DNA of 64,000 nt from Prochlorococcus sp. AG-402-K14 (GCA_003216815.1 QCIG01000005.1:1-64000); one strand, 5' to 3'; shown: positions 10,250 through 19,960, counted from the stretch's first letter. Numbers and translations: made by a program. The notes: generated by a model not told the origin, from the sequence alone.

Positions 10250-10390
10250 CTATTTTCTTTTACTTAGCTCTTTAACAATCTCATCCCACTTTTTGCCGGC
10301 TTTAATATAAGTATTTCTTTTTTTTCTGTAGATTAAATAATTAAAACTGCAAATTAATAATATAATTAAAATTAAAAAAATAAATTTCAT
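10250..10390 (-). CDS. 46-aa single-TM micro-protein (candidate)
   Basis: Manual translation MKFIFLILIILLICSFNYLIYRKKRNTYIKAGKKWDEIVKELSKRK. Confidence 0.45.
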   Translation of the reverse strand: MKFIFLILIILLICSFNYLIYRKKRNTYIKAGKKWDEIVKELSKRK

Positions 10391-10498
10391 TTTCTTAGTT
10401 TTCTAATTTTGTTATATAGATATCTATATAATTATGTTAATTCTACTCTAAGTCACATTATCAGCTTTTGTATTAAGTGATGATATTCATATTAATAA

Positions 10499-10891
10499 TT
10501 GAATTTCCCCATTTCTATTCATTCTCAACTAAGATATAAGGTAATTATTATTATATGTATGGATATCACATTAATAGCTATAGCTATATTCATCCTGGTT
10601 GCATTAGTTTTTCTTACACTATTTTTGTTTAAAAGCATTAATAAAAAATCATTTGTCGCGGAAGATGGTTCTTCTTTTGATAACCAATCTGATCTAGACT
10701 TGTATCAGAAGCTGTATGACAAGACAAAGCTTTTATTTAATGCTGATTATGAGAATGGATCTGCTCAGCCAACACTAGGATTCCAAAAGTCTTTTTTAAC
10801 TAAACTAACGAAAGAAGGTTTTCCCGATTTGAGATCTCTTGTCAAATATCGTAATCAATTCAAATTATTATCAGATTTAATTAATACTTAG
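10499..10891 (+). CDS. hypothetical membrane protein
   Basis: ORF 130 aa; start may be internal Met at 10560 (MDITLIAIAIFILVALVF). Confidence 0.5.
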   Translation: MNFPISIHSQLRYKVIIIICMDITLIAIAIFILVALVFLTLFLFKSINKKSFVAEDGSSFDNQSDLDLYQKLYDKTKLLFNADYENGSAQPTLGFQKSFLTKLTKEGFPDLRSLVKYRNQFKLLSDLINT

Positions 10892-10950
10892 GTTGATTTT
10901 GATTATTTAAGGTAACGGTATACTAATATCTAATTAATTGTATAAGTCCA

Positions 10951-11133
10951 ATGAGTCAAACAGAATATACTGAAGATCAATTATCTGAAATGAGAGAAGA
11001 TGCATTTGTTAATATCAAAGAAGCCTGTAAAAGACTCCAAGAAAGAACAATGTGTGGAAACGAAGTTGTTATTAAAATGCTAAATGAAGTTTCTCAATTT
11101 TATCTTAATCAAAATGAGAAGAATAAATTATAG
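10951..11133 (+). CDS. hypothetical protein
   Basis: ORF 60 aa. Confidence 0.45.
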   Translation: MSQTEYTEDQLSEMREDAFVNIKEACKRLQERTMCGNEVVIKMLNEVSQFYLNQNEKNKL

Positions 11134-11144
11134 GGATTTAACCC

Positions 11145-11888
11145 TTATTTAGGTTTCTCAAATTTGTATGTTTTTAATATTTTTGGATTTATTAAATTGG
11201 CACTTGATTCTTTAATCAAAGTATTATCTTCAAGTGTTTCATCAACTTTGATCAAATTATTTATTATTCCTGTATACGTAATATCTCCTCCTGTTGTACT
11301 TGCTAAGATGTTTAATGGATTAAATAACTTCAATAATTGAGGTAGAACGGTTTTACCTTTGATAAATTTGCCTGCAAATGGTAATGAGAAATCAATTACT
11401 GGTGTTATTAATAAATCTATATTTCTAGGTTTTATGTTTTTATCAAGAAAGCCATGTGGCTCAATATATATTGAATCTAAGCCTGTATCAATTATGTAGC
11501 CATTCTCTATATATGGTACTGGTGCTCCTGAGGTCGCTTGAATATTTAAGTTGTTATTTTTAAAGTTTTCTCCAGGCTTGAGAGTGTTTATTTTGGTAAA
11601 ACCGATTTTGCTTGCTACTTTGCTAGCTACTTTTGAAGCTATTACTGGGATATTTTTATTTATTTTTTCTAGTGTTGGTGGATGAGCATGATCTCGTTGG
11701 CCTTGAGTTAATAATAGAAAATCCAAGTCAATTGGCACATCAAGTTCTTTAGCCAATTTCCCTTTAATAAGCCAGTCACCAGGAGGGAAAGTCAAATCGC
11801 CATTCAGCCACGGATCAACTAAAATTCTTATTTTATTCAATTCAATAAGCCAACCATTAGCTCCGTAATAAGTCGCTTTTATTGTCAT
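11145..11888 (-). CDS. MBL-fold metallo-hydrolase
   Basis: ATYYGANGWLIEL..ILVDPWLNG..LLLTQGQRDHAHPPTL. Confidence 0.85.
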   Translation of the reverse strand: MTIKATYYGANGWLIELNKIRILVDPWLNGDLTFPPGDWLIKGKLAKELDVPIDLDFLLLTQGQRDHAHPPTLEKINKNIPVIASKVASKVASKIGFTKINTLKPGENFKNNNLNIQATSGAPVPYIENGYIIDTGLDSIYIEPHGFLDKNIKPRNIDLLITPVIDFSLPFAGKFIKGKTVLPQLLKLFNPLNILASTTGGDITYTGIINNLIKVDETLEDNTLIKESSANLINPKILKTYKFEKPK

Positions 11889-11962
11889 TGTTTTTTACTT
11901 GTAATATAACTATTGTTACTTAAAATGGTGAATTATGGAATGTGTTGATTTAAGTTATTAAA

Positions 11963-12067
11963 TCAACTTATCACTAAGATGATTAATATCATAATCAATA
12001 TCAAAATTATTATGAGTGCAAAATTCTTAATATATTTTTGAAATTCATACAACCAATCATTTTCCAT
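11963..12067 (-). CDS. 34-aa hydrophobic micro-protein (candidate)
   Basis: Manual translation MENDWLYEFQKYIKNFALIIILILIMILIILVIS. Confidence 0.3.
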   Translation of the reverse strand: MENDWLYEFQKYIKNFALIIILILIMILIILVIS

Positions 12068-12152
12068 GATATCAACTTTTTATATCATTATATACATTCA
12101 ACTATTATCATAGATTATTAATATGGATATATGCGGATTTTTCGATCTCTCG

Positions 12153-12173
12153 CTAAAGAAAATATTTCTTTAG
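12153..12173. promoter_or_regulatory. perfect 9-bp inverted repeat CTAAAGAAA-ATA-TTTCTTTAG upstream of SDR gene
   Basis: read directly. Confidence 0.35.
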
Positions 12174-12196
12174 TATTGAATTAATACTTAAATATA

Positions 12197-12916
12197 ATGA
12201 CGATTCGAGATTGGGATGGGGTTGCTCTAGTTATTGGTGCTGGAGATGTTGGTAGCTGTATGTCTGATTATTTGACGACTATTTCACCAAATCTTGATGT
12301 AAAAGTCTGTGGTCGTAATTTAAATAGCCAAAATGGTATTTATTTAGATTTGGAGAATGATCATTCATATAAATCTTTTGAGCATCAAATTTCACTGATT
12401 AAAAAGCCGCTTCGCCTTGTTATAAATACCAGTGGTTTTCTTCACTCAAATCTTATAAAACCTGAAAAGAGACTTTCACATATCAATCGTTCTAACATCA
12501 TAAAAAATTTTTCTGTTAATTCAATTGCTCCAATTTTGATTGCTAAAAGTATCGAAAAATTTATTAAACCAGAACTTCCCTTCTCCTTTGCAAGTTTAAG
12601 TGCCAGAGTAGGTAGTATCGGTGACAATAAGCTTGGTGGTTGGTATTCCTATAGAGCGTCGAAAGCTGCCCAGAATCAATTTTTAAAAACACTTAGCATT
12701 GAATGGCGTCGAAAATTTCCATTATCGATCGTATCAATATTGCATCCTGGTACATGTGATACAAAATTATCAAAACCCTTTCAGGGCACAGTACCTAAGG
12801 ATAAACTTTTTACTCCTGCTCAATCCACAGAATATTTGATTAATATTATTTCGAGGCAAAAACCAGTTGATTCTGGTAAGTTTTTAGCCTGGGATAGTAC
12901 TGTTGTTCCCTGGTGA
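12197..12916 (+). CDS. SDR-family oxidoreductase
   Basis: ALVIGAGDVGSCMSDYL; active site YRASKAAQNQF. Confidence 0.85.
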   Translation: MTIRDWDGVALVIGAGDVGSCMSDYLTTISPNLDVKVCGRNLNSQNGIYLDLENDHSYKSFEHQISLIKKPLRLVINTSGFLHSNLIKPEKRLSHINRSNIIKNFSVNSIAPILIAKSIEKFIKPELPFSFASLSARVGSIGDNKLGGWYSYRASKAAQNQFLKTLSIEWRRKFPLSIVSILHPGTCDTKLSKPFQGTVPKDKLFTPAQSTEYLINIISRQKPVDSGKFLAWDSTVVPW

Positions 12917-13024
12917 TTCTTAATTTTTGCTAATTCACAGATTCAGTATTCATTCTTGTTGAAATTTATTTTTTTTCATAGGTATTTTTTAGTTGTACTA
13001 TATTAAAAGTCTGATGTTCGAACC

Positions 13025-13717
13025 TTGAAGAAGCATATTATCGCAATAGGCGGTGGTGGTTTTGGTAGAAAGAGTTCATCTTATTTAATCGAAGAATATT
13101 TACTTAAGCTTTCAGGAAAGAATTACCCAAGAATCTGTTTCCTTCCCACTGCAACCGGTGATAATGATAGTTATATTGTTCGTTTTTACTCAATCTTTAC
13201 TCAGTTAAATTGTATCCCAAGTCATGTTGAATTTTTCAAAAGAACTACCGACATCAAAAATCATATTATGAAACAAGACATAGTATTTGTTGGCGGTGGA
13301 AATACAAAGAGTATGCTTGCGATTTGGAATGATTGGGGGATGAGTGAATTACTTAATCATGCGTACAATAATGGAGTAATAATGAGCGGTGTAAGTGCAG
13401 GAGCTATTTGTTGGTTTACTAGCGGAATAACAGACTCATGGGATAATGATTTAAGAATGTTACCTTGTTTGGATTTTATTAGTGGGACATGTTGCCCTCA
13501 TTACGATGAGGAACCTTCTCGTATTCCATTTGTCAGAAAATTATTAAATGAACAAAAACTAACGAATTGTTTCTCAATTGAAGGTGGTGCCGCTATGCAC
13601 TTTATTGATGGTAAACCTTATCAAAATGTTAGTTTTCAAGATAATAAAAATACATATAATGTATATCTTTCAAACAATGCTATAGTCGAAAAACCTTTCG
13701 ACAAAATTCAACTATAA
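13025..13717 (+). CDS. peptidase E / S51 family (dipeptidase E-like)
   Basis: IIAIGGGGFG, FVGGGNTKSML, GVSAGAICWF nucleophile motif. Confidence 0.85.
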   Translation: MKKHIIAIGGGGFGRKSSSYLIEEYLLKLSGKNYPRICFLPTATGDNDSYIVRFYSIFTQLNCIPSHVEFFKRTTDIKNHIMKQDIVFVGGGNTKSMLAIWNDWGMSELLNHAYNNGVIMSGVSAGAICWFTSGITDSWDNDLRMLPCLDFISGTCCPHYDEEPSRIPFVRKLLNEQKLTNCFSIEGGAAMHFIDGKPYQNVSFQDNKNTYNVYLSNNAIVEKPFDKIQL

Positions 13718-13794
13718 TTTAATTTATAATCATTAACAATGGTTTATTTTTTATTAAACTCGATTAAGTTAAAAATAATATTCTAATTTTTTAG

Positions 13795-14010
13795 TTGCTA
13801 GAAATGTATTTTTTTTTATTATCATTTTCAGAGATGGGACTTAATATACCTCTTGTAATTATATTAATTATATTTGGAGGTTTCTTTCTGATAAGTTTTT
13901 TTATTACCAGTCCCAATATGGATACAAAAGGTTTATTAAGAGTCCTATATTCAAAACCTGTTAGGAGGGATGATGGATCAGTTGAGTATCCAGAAAGTAG
14001 GAACAAATAA
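13795..14010 (+). CDS. hypothetical membrane protein
   Basis: ORF 71 aa; the antisense ORF on the other strand is considered spurious. Confidence 0.45.
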   Translation: MLEMYFFLLSFSEMGLNIPLVIILIIFGGFFLISFFITSPNMDTKGLLRVLYSKPVRRDDGSVEYPESRNK

Positions 14011-14205
14011 ATTTTAAAACATATTAGTATTGATTATGATTTTTATAGTTTACTTTTTCTTCTATGATCAAAGGAAATTAATAGACTTTATATAGCATTT
14101 ATTATGAATTCAGTCTCTATTTTTTGTGAAATATAAAAATTGCTATAGCCTCATAGCACTATTAAAGAGTAACGTCGTATGTGAACCTTAATCATGTTAT
14201 AAAAA

Positions 14206-15423
14206 TTGGAAAAAAGTTTGCTTACTAAATTCGAGAAGGTCAATAACGAAAATAATAATAGGACTTTTCTTCCTTCTGGTCTAAATGGGAAAGCATTAGA
14301 AATTTCAATGGATGATATCCCCTCTAGAAAAGAAGTTAGAGAAGCAATACCCAAGCAATGTTTTACACGCCAGACGAAAAGGTCTCTTTTTTATCTCTCC
14401 AGGACAGTTGTTATCCAAATCTTAGTTGTCTTGCTAGGGCTCTCGATCCCTCTCACAAAAGAGATGATTCCATTATGGATTTTGTACGCATTTCTCTCTG
14501 GGACAACTTCAATGGGACTTTGGGTTTTAGCTCATGAATGTGGACATGGTGCTTTTTCAGATAATCGTAAATTAGAAACACTTGTCGGATATTGTCTTCA
14601 TTCTTTTTTACTTGTTCCATACTTTTCATGGCAAAGATCACATGCTGTTCACCATGCTTTTACTAATCACATAACCGATGGTGAGACTCATGTTCCTGTT
14701 GTTATTTGCGGAGATGGTAAGTCTGAAAAAAAGGGCGGTGAAAATGAAATGGAATCATCATTATTCTTTGGAAAAATTCTGTATGGCTTTAATCAACTAT
14801 TCCTTCACTTGATTCTGGGTTGGCCAGCTTACTTACTTCTTGGCAAAACAGGGGGACCTCGCTATGGGACTAGTAATCATTTCTGGCCAACAACCCCCTT
14901 CTCGAAAAAACTATGGCCATCCATATGGGCAAAAAAGGTATGGATATCAGACTGGGGAATCGTTTTTATGTTGCTTTTATTGACGTTTTGGTCTTTAAAT
15001 TTTGGATTAAATTCAATGATTAGTTTATATTTAGGCCCTTTAATTGTTGTTAATATTTGGCTAGTTATTTATACTTGGCTTCACCACACAGATACTGATG
15101 TTCCTCATCTTGGTGCTAGTCAATTTTCTTATATGAGAGGTGCCTTTTTGTCTATTGATAGACCCTATGGAAAAATATTAGATTTTCTTCATCATTCAAT
15201 AGGCTCTACTCACGCAATTCATCATATTGAACCGACAGTACCTCACTATCATGCAAGACTTGCTACAAGAATATTAAAAAATAAATTTCCTAAAGTTTAT
15301 CTATACAATCCTACTCCAATTCATAAATCTCTTTGGCACATAGCTACTAATTGTGTTGCAGTAAAGAAAGATTTTTCTATTGATAGGTATGTTTGGAAAC
15401 AACCTAACCATTCTCAATCTTGA
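14206..15423 (+). CDS. fatty acid desaturase, delta-12/FAD2-like
   Basis: HECGHGAFSD, HSFLLVPYFSWQRSHAVHH, HAIHHIEPTVPHYHA histidine boxes; TTG start. Confidence 0.85.
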   Translation: MEKSLLTKFEKVNNENNNRTFLPSGLNGKALEISMDDIPSRKEVREAIPKQCFTRQTKRSLFYLSRTVVIQILVVLLGLSIPLTKEMIPLWILYAFLSGTTSMGLWVLAHECGHGAFSDNRKLETLVGYCLHSFLLVPYFSWQRSHAVHHAFTNHITDGETHVPVVICGDGKSEKKGGENEMESSLFFGKILYGFNQLFLHLILGWPAYLLLGKTGGPRYGTSNHFWPTTPFSKKLWPSIWAKKVWISDWGIVFMLLLLTFWSLNFGLNSMISLYLGPLIVVNIWLVIYTWLHHTDTDVPHLGASQFSYMRGAFLSIDRPYGKILDFLHHSIGSTHAIHHIEPTVPHYHARLATRILKNKFPKVYLYNPTPIHKSLWHIATNCVAVKKDFSIDRYVWKQPNHSQS

Positions 15424-15529
15424 TTTTCAATCTAATTTTTGATTATTAATTTTAAAAGTTCTTTATGAATAATCTATTTTGTCAATTTACAATATAAAGC
15501 TTTTTTTTATACATAAATTTTAAATTAAT

Positions 15530-15712
15530 ATGTCAAAAAAGGATTATGAAAGTTTTCTATACAAAATTGATCAATTAAATCAATTGGTTGAATTAATTAA
15601 TAATTCGCCTGAGAAATACAAATTAATTACTAGTTGTAAAACACATGAAGATGTAGTCGAACTTGCAAGGCAATGGGGATATGAAATTGGAAAGAGATGG
15701 GGTGAATCCTAG
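15530..15712 (+). CDS. Nif11-like protein
   Basis: SKKDYESFLYKIDQLNQLVELINNSPEKYKLITSCKTHEDVVELARQWGYEIG, Nif11 pattern. Confidence 0.65.
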   Translation: MSKKDYESFLYKIDQLNQLVELINNSPEKYKLITSCKTHEDVVELARQWGYEIGKRWGES

Positions 15713-15735
15713 TCTTTCCATGCAAGACAGTGAAT

Positions 15736-15987
15736 TTATTGCCCTCCTCCATTACAGCTCCAAACTTTTGAGGGTATTCCTTGTGTATTTTTCCCATCGA
15801 ATCGAAATGTTTTGGTTATGCATTCATTTTGCGAGTCAGCCCATGCTGAAATCGGTTCCAATTCAGTTGAAATCTCCTTAACTGATCTTGATATGGAAAT
15901 AATTGAAATTGAAGTGAATAAGAGAGATAAAGTACTTATGCCTGCACAAATTAAGTATTTGTTATTGTCAAATAATTCCTTTAGCAT
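15736..15987 (-). CDS. single-TM hypothetical ending in SKVWSCNGGGQ
   Basis: N-terminal TM, conserved-looking C-terminal CNGGG motif; overlapping + strand ORFs look spurious. Confidence 0.6.
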   Translation of the reverse strand: MLKELFDNNKYLICAGISTLSLLFTSISIISISRSVKEISTELEPISAWADSQNECITKTFRFDGKNTQGIPSKVWSCNGGGQ

Positions 15988-16134
15988 CTCTATAAATGAT
16001 AATTTATTATAAACACTACTTATGATTTAGAGAATAATCTGATTAAGTTATCCTTTGGAAATATTAGCGAATTCCTAACATCTGTTATTCATTGAATATA
16101 ATGGTAAAATATGCGAAATTCTTTAATAAAGATT

Positions 16135-16293
16135 TTATTTCTTTTTTTCTATAAAGTCTAATATTTTTTTTAATCTGTCTGTATTTTCAAAGTTAGGATT
16201 TGCTGTAAGGAAAATCACCAAAACTATCATTAGTAGCCCAACACTAGATACACCTAATATTAATTGTTGGAATGGATCTAAGGATTCAAGCAT
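16135..16293 (-). CDS. 52-aa single-TM micro-protein (candidate)
   Basis: Manual translation MLESLDPFQQLILGVSSVGLLMIVLVIFLTANPNFENTDRLKKILDFIEKKK. Confidence 0.45.
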   Translation of the reverse strand: MLESLDPFQQLILGVSSVGLLMIVLVIFLTANPNFENTDRLKKILDFIEKKK

Positions 16294-16392
16294 TTCTATT
16301 TTGTTAAATCTTTTTTGATTTTAACAATGATAATAGAACGAATGCCTTTATAAAGAAATGGATACTTTATGTTTTAGTTCTTAGATAATTAT

Positions 16393-16560
16393 TTACTCCT
16401 CTTTATTTTCTTTCGGCCACCTTGCCTTCAGATTAAGAGGGTTCTTGAGATTTATTTCTATGGGTTTACCTTGAGCTATAGATATTAAAGCTTTAAACGC
16501 CCAACCACCAAGAATTAATATGACTGAGATTAAAAATATATAACTTATGTTAGTAAGCAT
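16393..16560 (-). CDS. 55-aa single-TM micro-protein (candidate)
   Basis: Manual translation MLTNISYIFLISVILILGGWAFKALISIAQGKPIEINLKNPLNLKARWPKENKEE. Confidence 0.5.
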   Translation of the reverse strand: MLTNISYIFLISVILILGGWAFKALISIAQGKPIEINLKNPLNLKARWPKENKEE

Positions 16561-16888
16561 AAATCCTAAAATAATTACAAACTATATTAGGATGTTATTT
16601 GATAGTTTTTCTTATTGTAAATGTAAATAATAAATTATGTACTTATATTTTATGAAATTCATCTGCTTTTTTATTTTACAAATTAATAGATTTTATATTT
16701 TCCCTTAGACTCTCTCAATTAAGAGACCATAGCCATCAAAACCATTTTCTTATAGTTATAAATACTTATTATATCAATTTTTTAAAAGCTCTGATTGTGT
16801 TTGATCTAGCATTTTATTATTATTTTTTTAAGTTTTATTGATTTTTACCCGATTTAGTATGAATATAAAAATGTTATTATTTTCATGA

Positions 16889-17095
16889 ATGATCAACAGT
16901 ACCTATTTATATTTCTTTTTTATTTTACTCGCTGTTTGCTTTCTCATTTATTTATTTATTAATTTCAGACCTGTCAATAATGAAATTAACAATAAAATCC
17001 TTTTAAAAAATTTATTAGAAGGTTTAGAAATGGAATTACCTGAAGAGTTGAAAGCTTTAGATAATTCTTCTACAGATCCTCAAAAATTATCATAG
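16889..17095 (+). CDS. hypothetical single-TM protein
   Basis: ORF 68 aa. Confidence 0.5.
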   Translation: MINSTYLYFFFILLAVCFLIYLFINFRPVNNEINNKILLKNLLEGLEMELPEELKALDNSSTDPQKLS

Positions 17096-17114
17096 TTTTC
17101 TCTGATTTAATCTA

Positions 17115-17285
17115 ATGTCCAAGTTTAACTTTGATGATACAGAAACTTCTGGTATTTGGTGGTCTACTAACGTTTCTATTCGAGACTCGTGTGTAGAGCT
17201 TAAGGAGGATACAAGTTGTGATGATAGTGATATCGTCGAACTGCTTAGAACAATTGCAAAATCAATTGAAGTGAATGGTTTATAA
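17115..17285 (+). CDS. 56-aa hypothetical protein (candidate)
   Basis: Manual translation MSKFNFDDTETSGIWWSTNVSIRDSCVELKEDTSCDDSDIVELLRTIAKSIEVNGL. Confidence 0.5.
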   Translation: MSKFNFDDTETSGIWWSTNVSIRDSCVELKEDTSCDDSDIVELLRTIAKSIEVNGL

Positions 17286-17313
17286 GTTTATATTTACCGA
17301 ATGTTTCCAATTA

Positions 17314-18357
17314 TTATTTATCCCATTGTAGTTTCCATTGAGAGGCTTTCCATTGGCTTGACCACGATTTTTGTGTCTTATTCTGTTTTTCAAGTTTTAC
17401 CTTAAGCCAGTCTTTAAGAGATGTAGGTACAATATTTAACTCATTTTGTATAGCTTTAAGTTTGTTCATATCTGCTCCATACCCTGATCTTTCAATCCAA
17501 TCTGCCATAACACCTATGTCGTATTCCAAAAACTTAATTGCTATTCTCGGTATCATCAAATAATTGGCTTTATGACCTTCTGAAGAAACTATTCTTTGTA
17601 GTGTCCTGGCCATTTCAAGCCCTGTTAGCTCCTCACCAGCAATATCAATAGATTGATTTTTATATTTATCTGGTTTTGATAAAACACCTCTTACCCATTT
17701 ACCTATATCCTCAACTGCGATTGTTTGCCACTTGAAATTCTCGCCAATTATTCCAGGGAATATTTTTTTCGAGATAGTGTAGCCAGGTATTTTATTTTCA
17801 AAATTTTCAAAGTAACTGACTGGTCTTAAGATAGTAGTTATTTTATTTAAATTTAATTTTTCTATATATTGTTCTATATCCCATTTACTCGAAAAATGTC
17901 CTGGAGCAGGATCATTTTTTAGAGGATCTTTTGCTTTGCTAATTGAGCTAAATATAAAATGTTTTAATTTTCCTTTCTCGTATTCATTTTTAACTTGATT
18001 TATCAAGTTAAAACCCTGCTCCATTTCGTAAGACCTGACAATGCTTCCTCTAAATAATTTCCAACCTTTTGTAGGAGTTGTATTACCAAAAATTGCGTCT
18101 GCGCCTTTAAAAGCTTTCTTGAGGCTTTCTGGATCCAATAAATCTCCTTGCACTATTTCAACGTTGTTTAGAGATTGAAGCTCTAGAGCTGTTGAACTTT
18201 TGATATTTCTTGTGATCGCACGTATGTGGTATTTGTTTGTTTTGCATAATTCTTTTACTACGCCCATACCTTGTCGACTTGTAGCCATGGTTACTGCTAT
18301 GACAGCATTTCTGTTTGCTTCTGATTCGACAATTCCACCTTGTTCAATCACTACCAA
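17314..18357 (-). CDS. NmrA-like / NAD(P)-binding SDR-family protein
   Basis: AVTMATSRQGMGVVKEL...VQGDLLDPESLKKAFKGADAIF. Confidence 0.8.
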   Translation of the reverse strand: MVVIEQGGIVESEANRNAVIAVTMATSRQGMGVVKELCKTNKYHIRAITRNIKSSTALELQSLNNVEIVQGDLLDPESLKKAFKGADAIFGNTTPTKGWKLFRGSIVRSYEMEQGFNLINQVKNEYEKGKLKHFIFSSISKAKDPLKNDPAPGHFSSKWDIEQYIEKLNLNKITTILRPVSYFENFENKIPGYTISKKIFPGIIGENFKWQTIAVEDIGKWVRGVLSKPDKYKNQSIDIAGEELTGLEMARTLQRIVSSEGHKANYLMIPRIAIKFLEYDIGVMADWIERSGYGADMNKLKAIQNELNIVPTSLKDWLKVKLEKQNKTQKSWSSQWKASQWKLQWDK

Positions 18358-18540
18358 ATAACCAATTTCTTAAGGAATGTAAATCATAGGTGAATTTATG
18401 TAAAGGTGTTGAGCTTTTCTTGTGAGAACTATATTTTTTTAGCTAAGAAATCTATTACTAATTTATGAGTTGGTGTTCATTTCTTCAATCTGAAGCCTTT
18501 CGTAAAGGAATGTTTTATTTGCTTCTTCAGCTTCCAAATA

Positions 18541-18777
18541 TTGGCTATGTATTTATTAGTACTAAGTTTGATCACTATGGCAAATGAAGTTCTTGCTGAA
18601 ATTGATCGAAGAAACATTATTTTTGATGTTGTCGACGGTATTCCTCCATCAGGGGATGAATCCGATGAAATTAGATCATTCCGTTCTAAAATAGAGGCTG
18701 ATAATTTGATGCTTGAATATTCAGCCGAGGAGTTAGGTTTTAATAATGTGTTGTTTGAATACCTTAGTCAGGGATAA
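18541..18777 (+). CDS. hypothetical protein; start likely ATG at 18574 (MANEVLAEIDRRN...)
   Basis: ORF 78 aa from a TTG; internal ATG gives a soluble protein. Confidence 0.5.
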   Translation: MAMYLLVLSLITMANEVLAEIDRRNIIFDVVDGIPPSGDESDEIRSFRSKIEADNLMLEYSAEELGFNNVLFEYLSQG

Positions 18778-18799
18778 ACGGTTTCTCTATTTTGAAAAA

Positions 18800-19201
18800 T
18801 TAATCTAGGCCTTGGAATAATTCTTTGTGTACTGCAAAAGTATGGTATAAGCATGTCCCGTTTTCTGGAGATAATCGTTCCCCGTCTTTATTCCATGCTA
18901 ATGAACAAACAAGTTCTCCGTCCCATTTAACTTTATGCTCATTAATTTCTTTGGACCACATCCTGACACTATTAAAGTGCTCAGGCATATATTTACCAAC
19001 CTTTCTGCAAATTTCACATAGTAATGATAAAACTGGTGGCTTCGAATCTAATTTCAGATCTTTAGTAAGTGACGGCTGAGTAAATACACCAACATATCTA
19101 ATGTGATCAATAATTTTTTGTTCTTTATTATTTAACTTAGCTTTTTTACAGGCTTCATCAAATTCAGTGACTGGTGTTATTGGACGCAAATTAGAATTCA
19201 C
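18800..19201 (-). CDS. hypothetical protein
   Basis: ORF 133 aa with good composition. Confidence 0.6.
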   Translation of the reverse strand: MNSNLRPITPVTEFDEACKKAKLNNKEQKIIDHIRYVGVFTQPSLTKDLKLDSKPPVLSLLCEICRKVGKYMPEHFNSVRMWSKEINEHKVKWDGELVCSLAWNKDGERLSPENGTCLYHTFAVHKELFQGLD

Positions 19202-19515
19202 CTCTGACTATTAAATTATCTTTTATTACCTTATATTAACAAACTTTATTCTTTTTTTTATATTATGCTCAACGGCTATTGGATATTAATTTATATTTTT
19301 TCATTTTTATCTTTGAATTTTTCGAATAAATGATTCTATTCGACTAAGACAGTTTGGTTACCTTTCATTAATTTGAGATTAAGCGAGAGCTCTTCATGAT
19401 TCTCTTTCAAAACTCAGTCATAGCTTACTTTAGCCACAGTTAAATGTTACAAATTAAAATATCAATGGTCATATTCCCTGATGACTGGTATTTATATTGG
19501 GTCTTACTAAAGAAC

Positions 19516-19665
19516 ATGCTTCCTTTAACTTTCGCTGGACTACTAAGTACACCAGCTCCTACTGCACCAATCGTAGGTATCGCATTTATGGCCTTATTTG
19601 GAATTATGGCTGTCGTAGTTGGTCCTAATTACGATGGTTTTAATGATCCAAATACATCTAAATAA
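19516..19665 (+). CDS. 49-aa membrane protein, copy 1 of tandem paralogs
   Basis: MLPLTFAGLLSTPAPTAPIVGIAFMALFGIMAVVVGPNYDGFNDPNTSK; internal ATG of track ORF 19444..19665, exactly the length of copy 2. Confidence 0.65.
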   Translation: MLPLTFAGLLSTPAPTAPIVGIAFMALFGIMAVVVGPNYDGFNDPNTSK

Positions 19666-19687
19666 TTAGATTATCTAGCTGAATTAG

Positions 19688-19725
19688 GTGGGTTGATATG
19701 TTTCGCATGTTATCCCACTTTTTTT
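19688..19725 (+). terminator. Rho-independent terminator after copy 1
   Basis: GTGGGTTGATATG-TTTC-GCATGTTATCCCAC stem (with GU pairs) followed by T7. Confidence 0.7.
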
Positions 19726-19960
19726 ATGTTTAAAAAAAAATGCATAAGTTAATGAAATGATTCCTTCATAATTCATCCTTTTGAAATCTTATGTGTACGA
19801 TTAAAAATAACTATGTATAGAATATTTTCTGGGGTTTATACAATAGTTTCTTATGTGTGTATCAAAATGTCTATTTCAATTTTTTTGATTCAAAACCAGT
19901 AACTAATTAAATAATTTATTCCATTTTTCTGCTATTTATAACTAGCTTTATTTATCTTTT

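Noticed and set aside
14453-14641. 62-aa minus ORF with His-rich appearance
   Set aside because: Antisense to the histidine boxes of the desaturase; composition is a by-product.
15663-16012. two overlapping + strand ORFs
   Set aside because: Overlap the better-supported minus-strand TM protein ending CNGGGQ and the end of the Nif11-like ORF.
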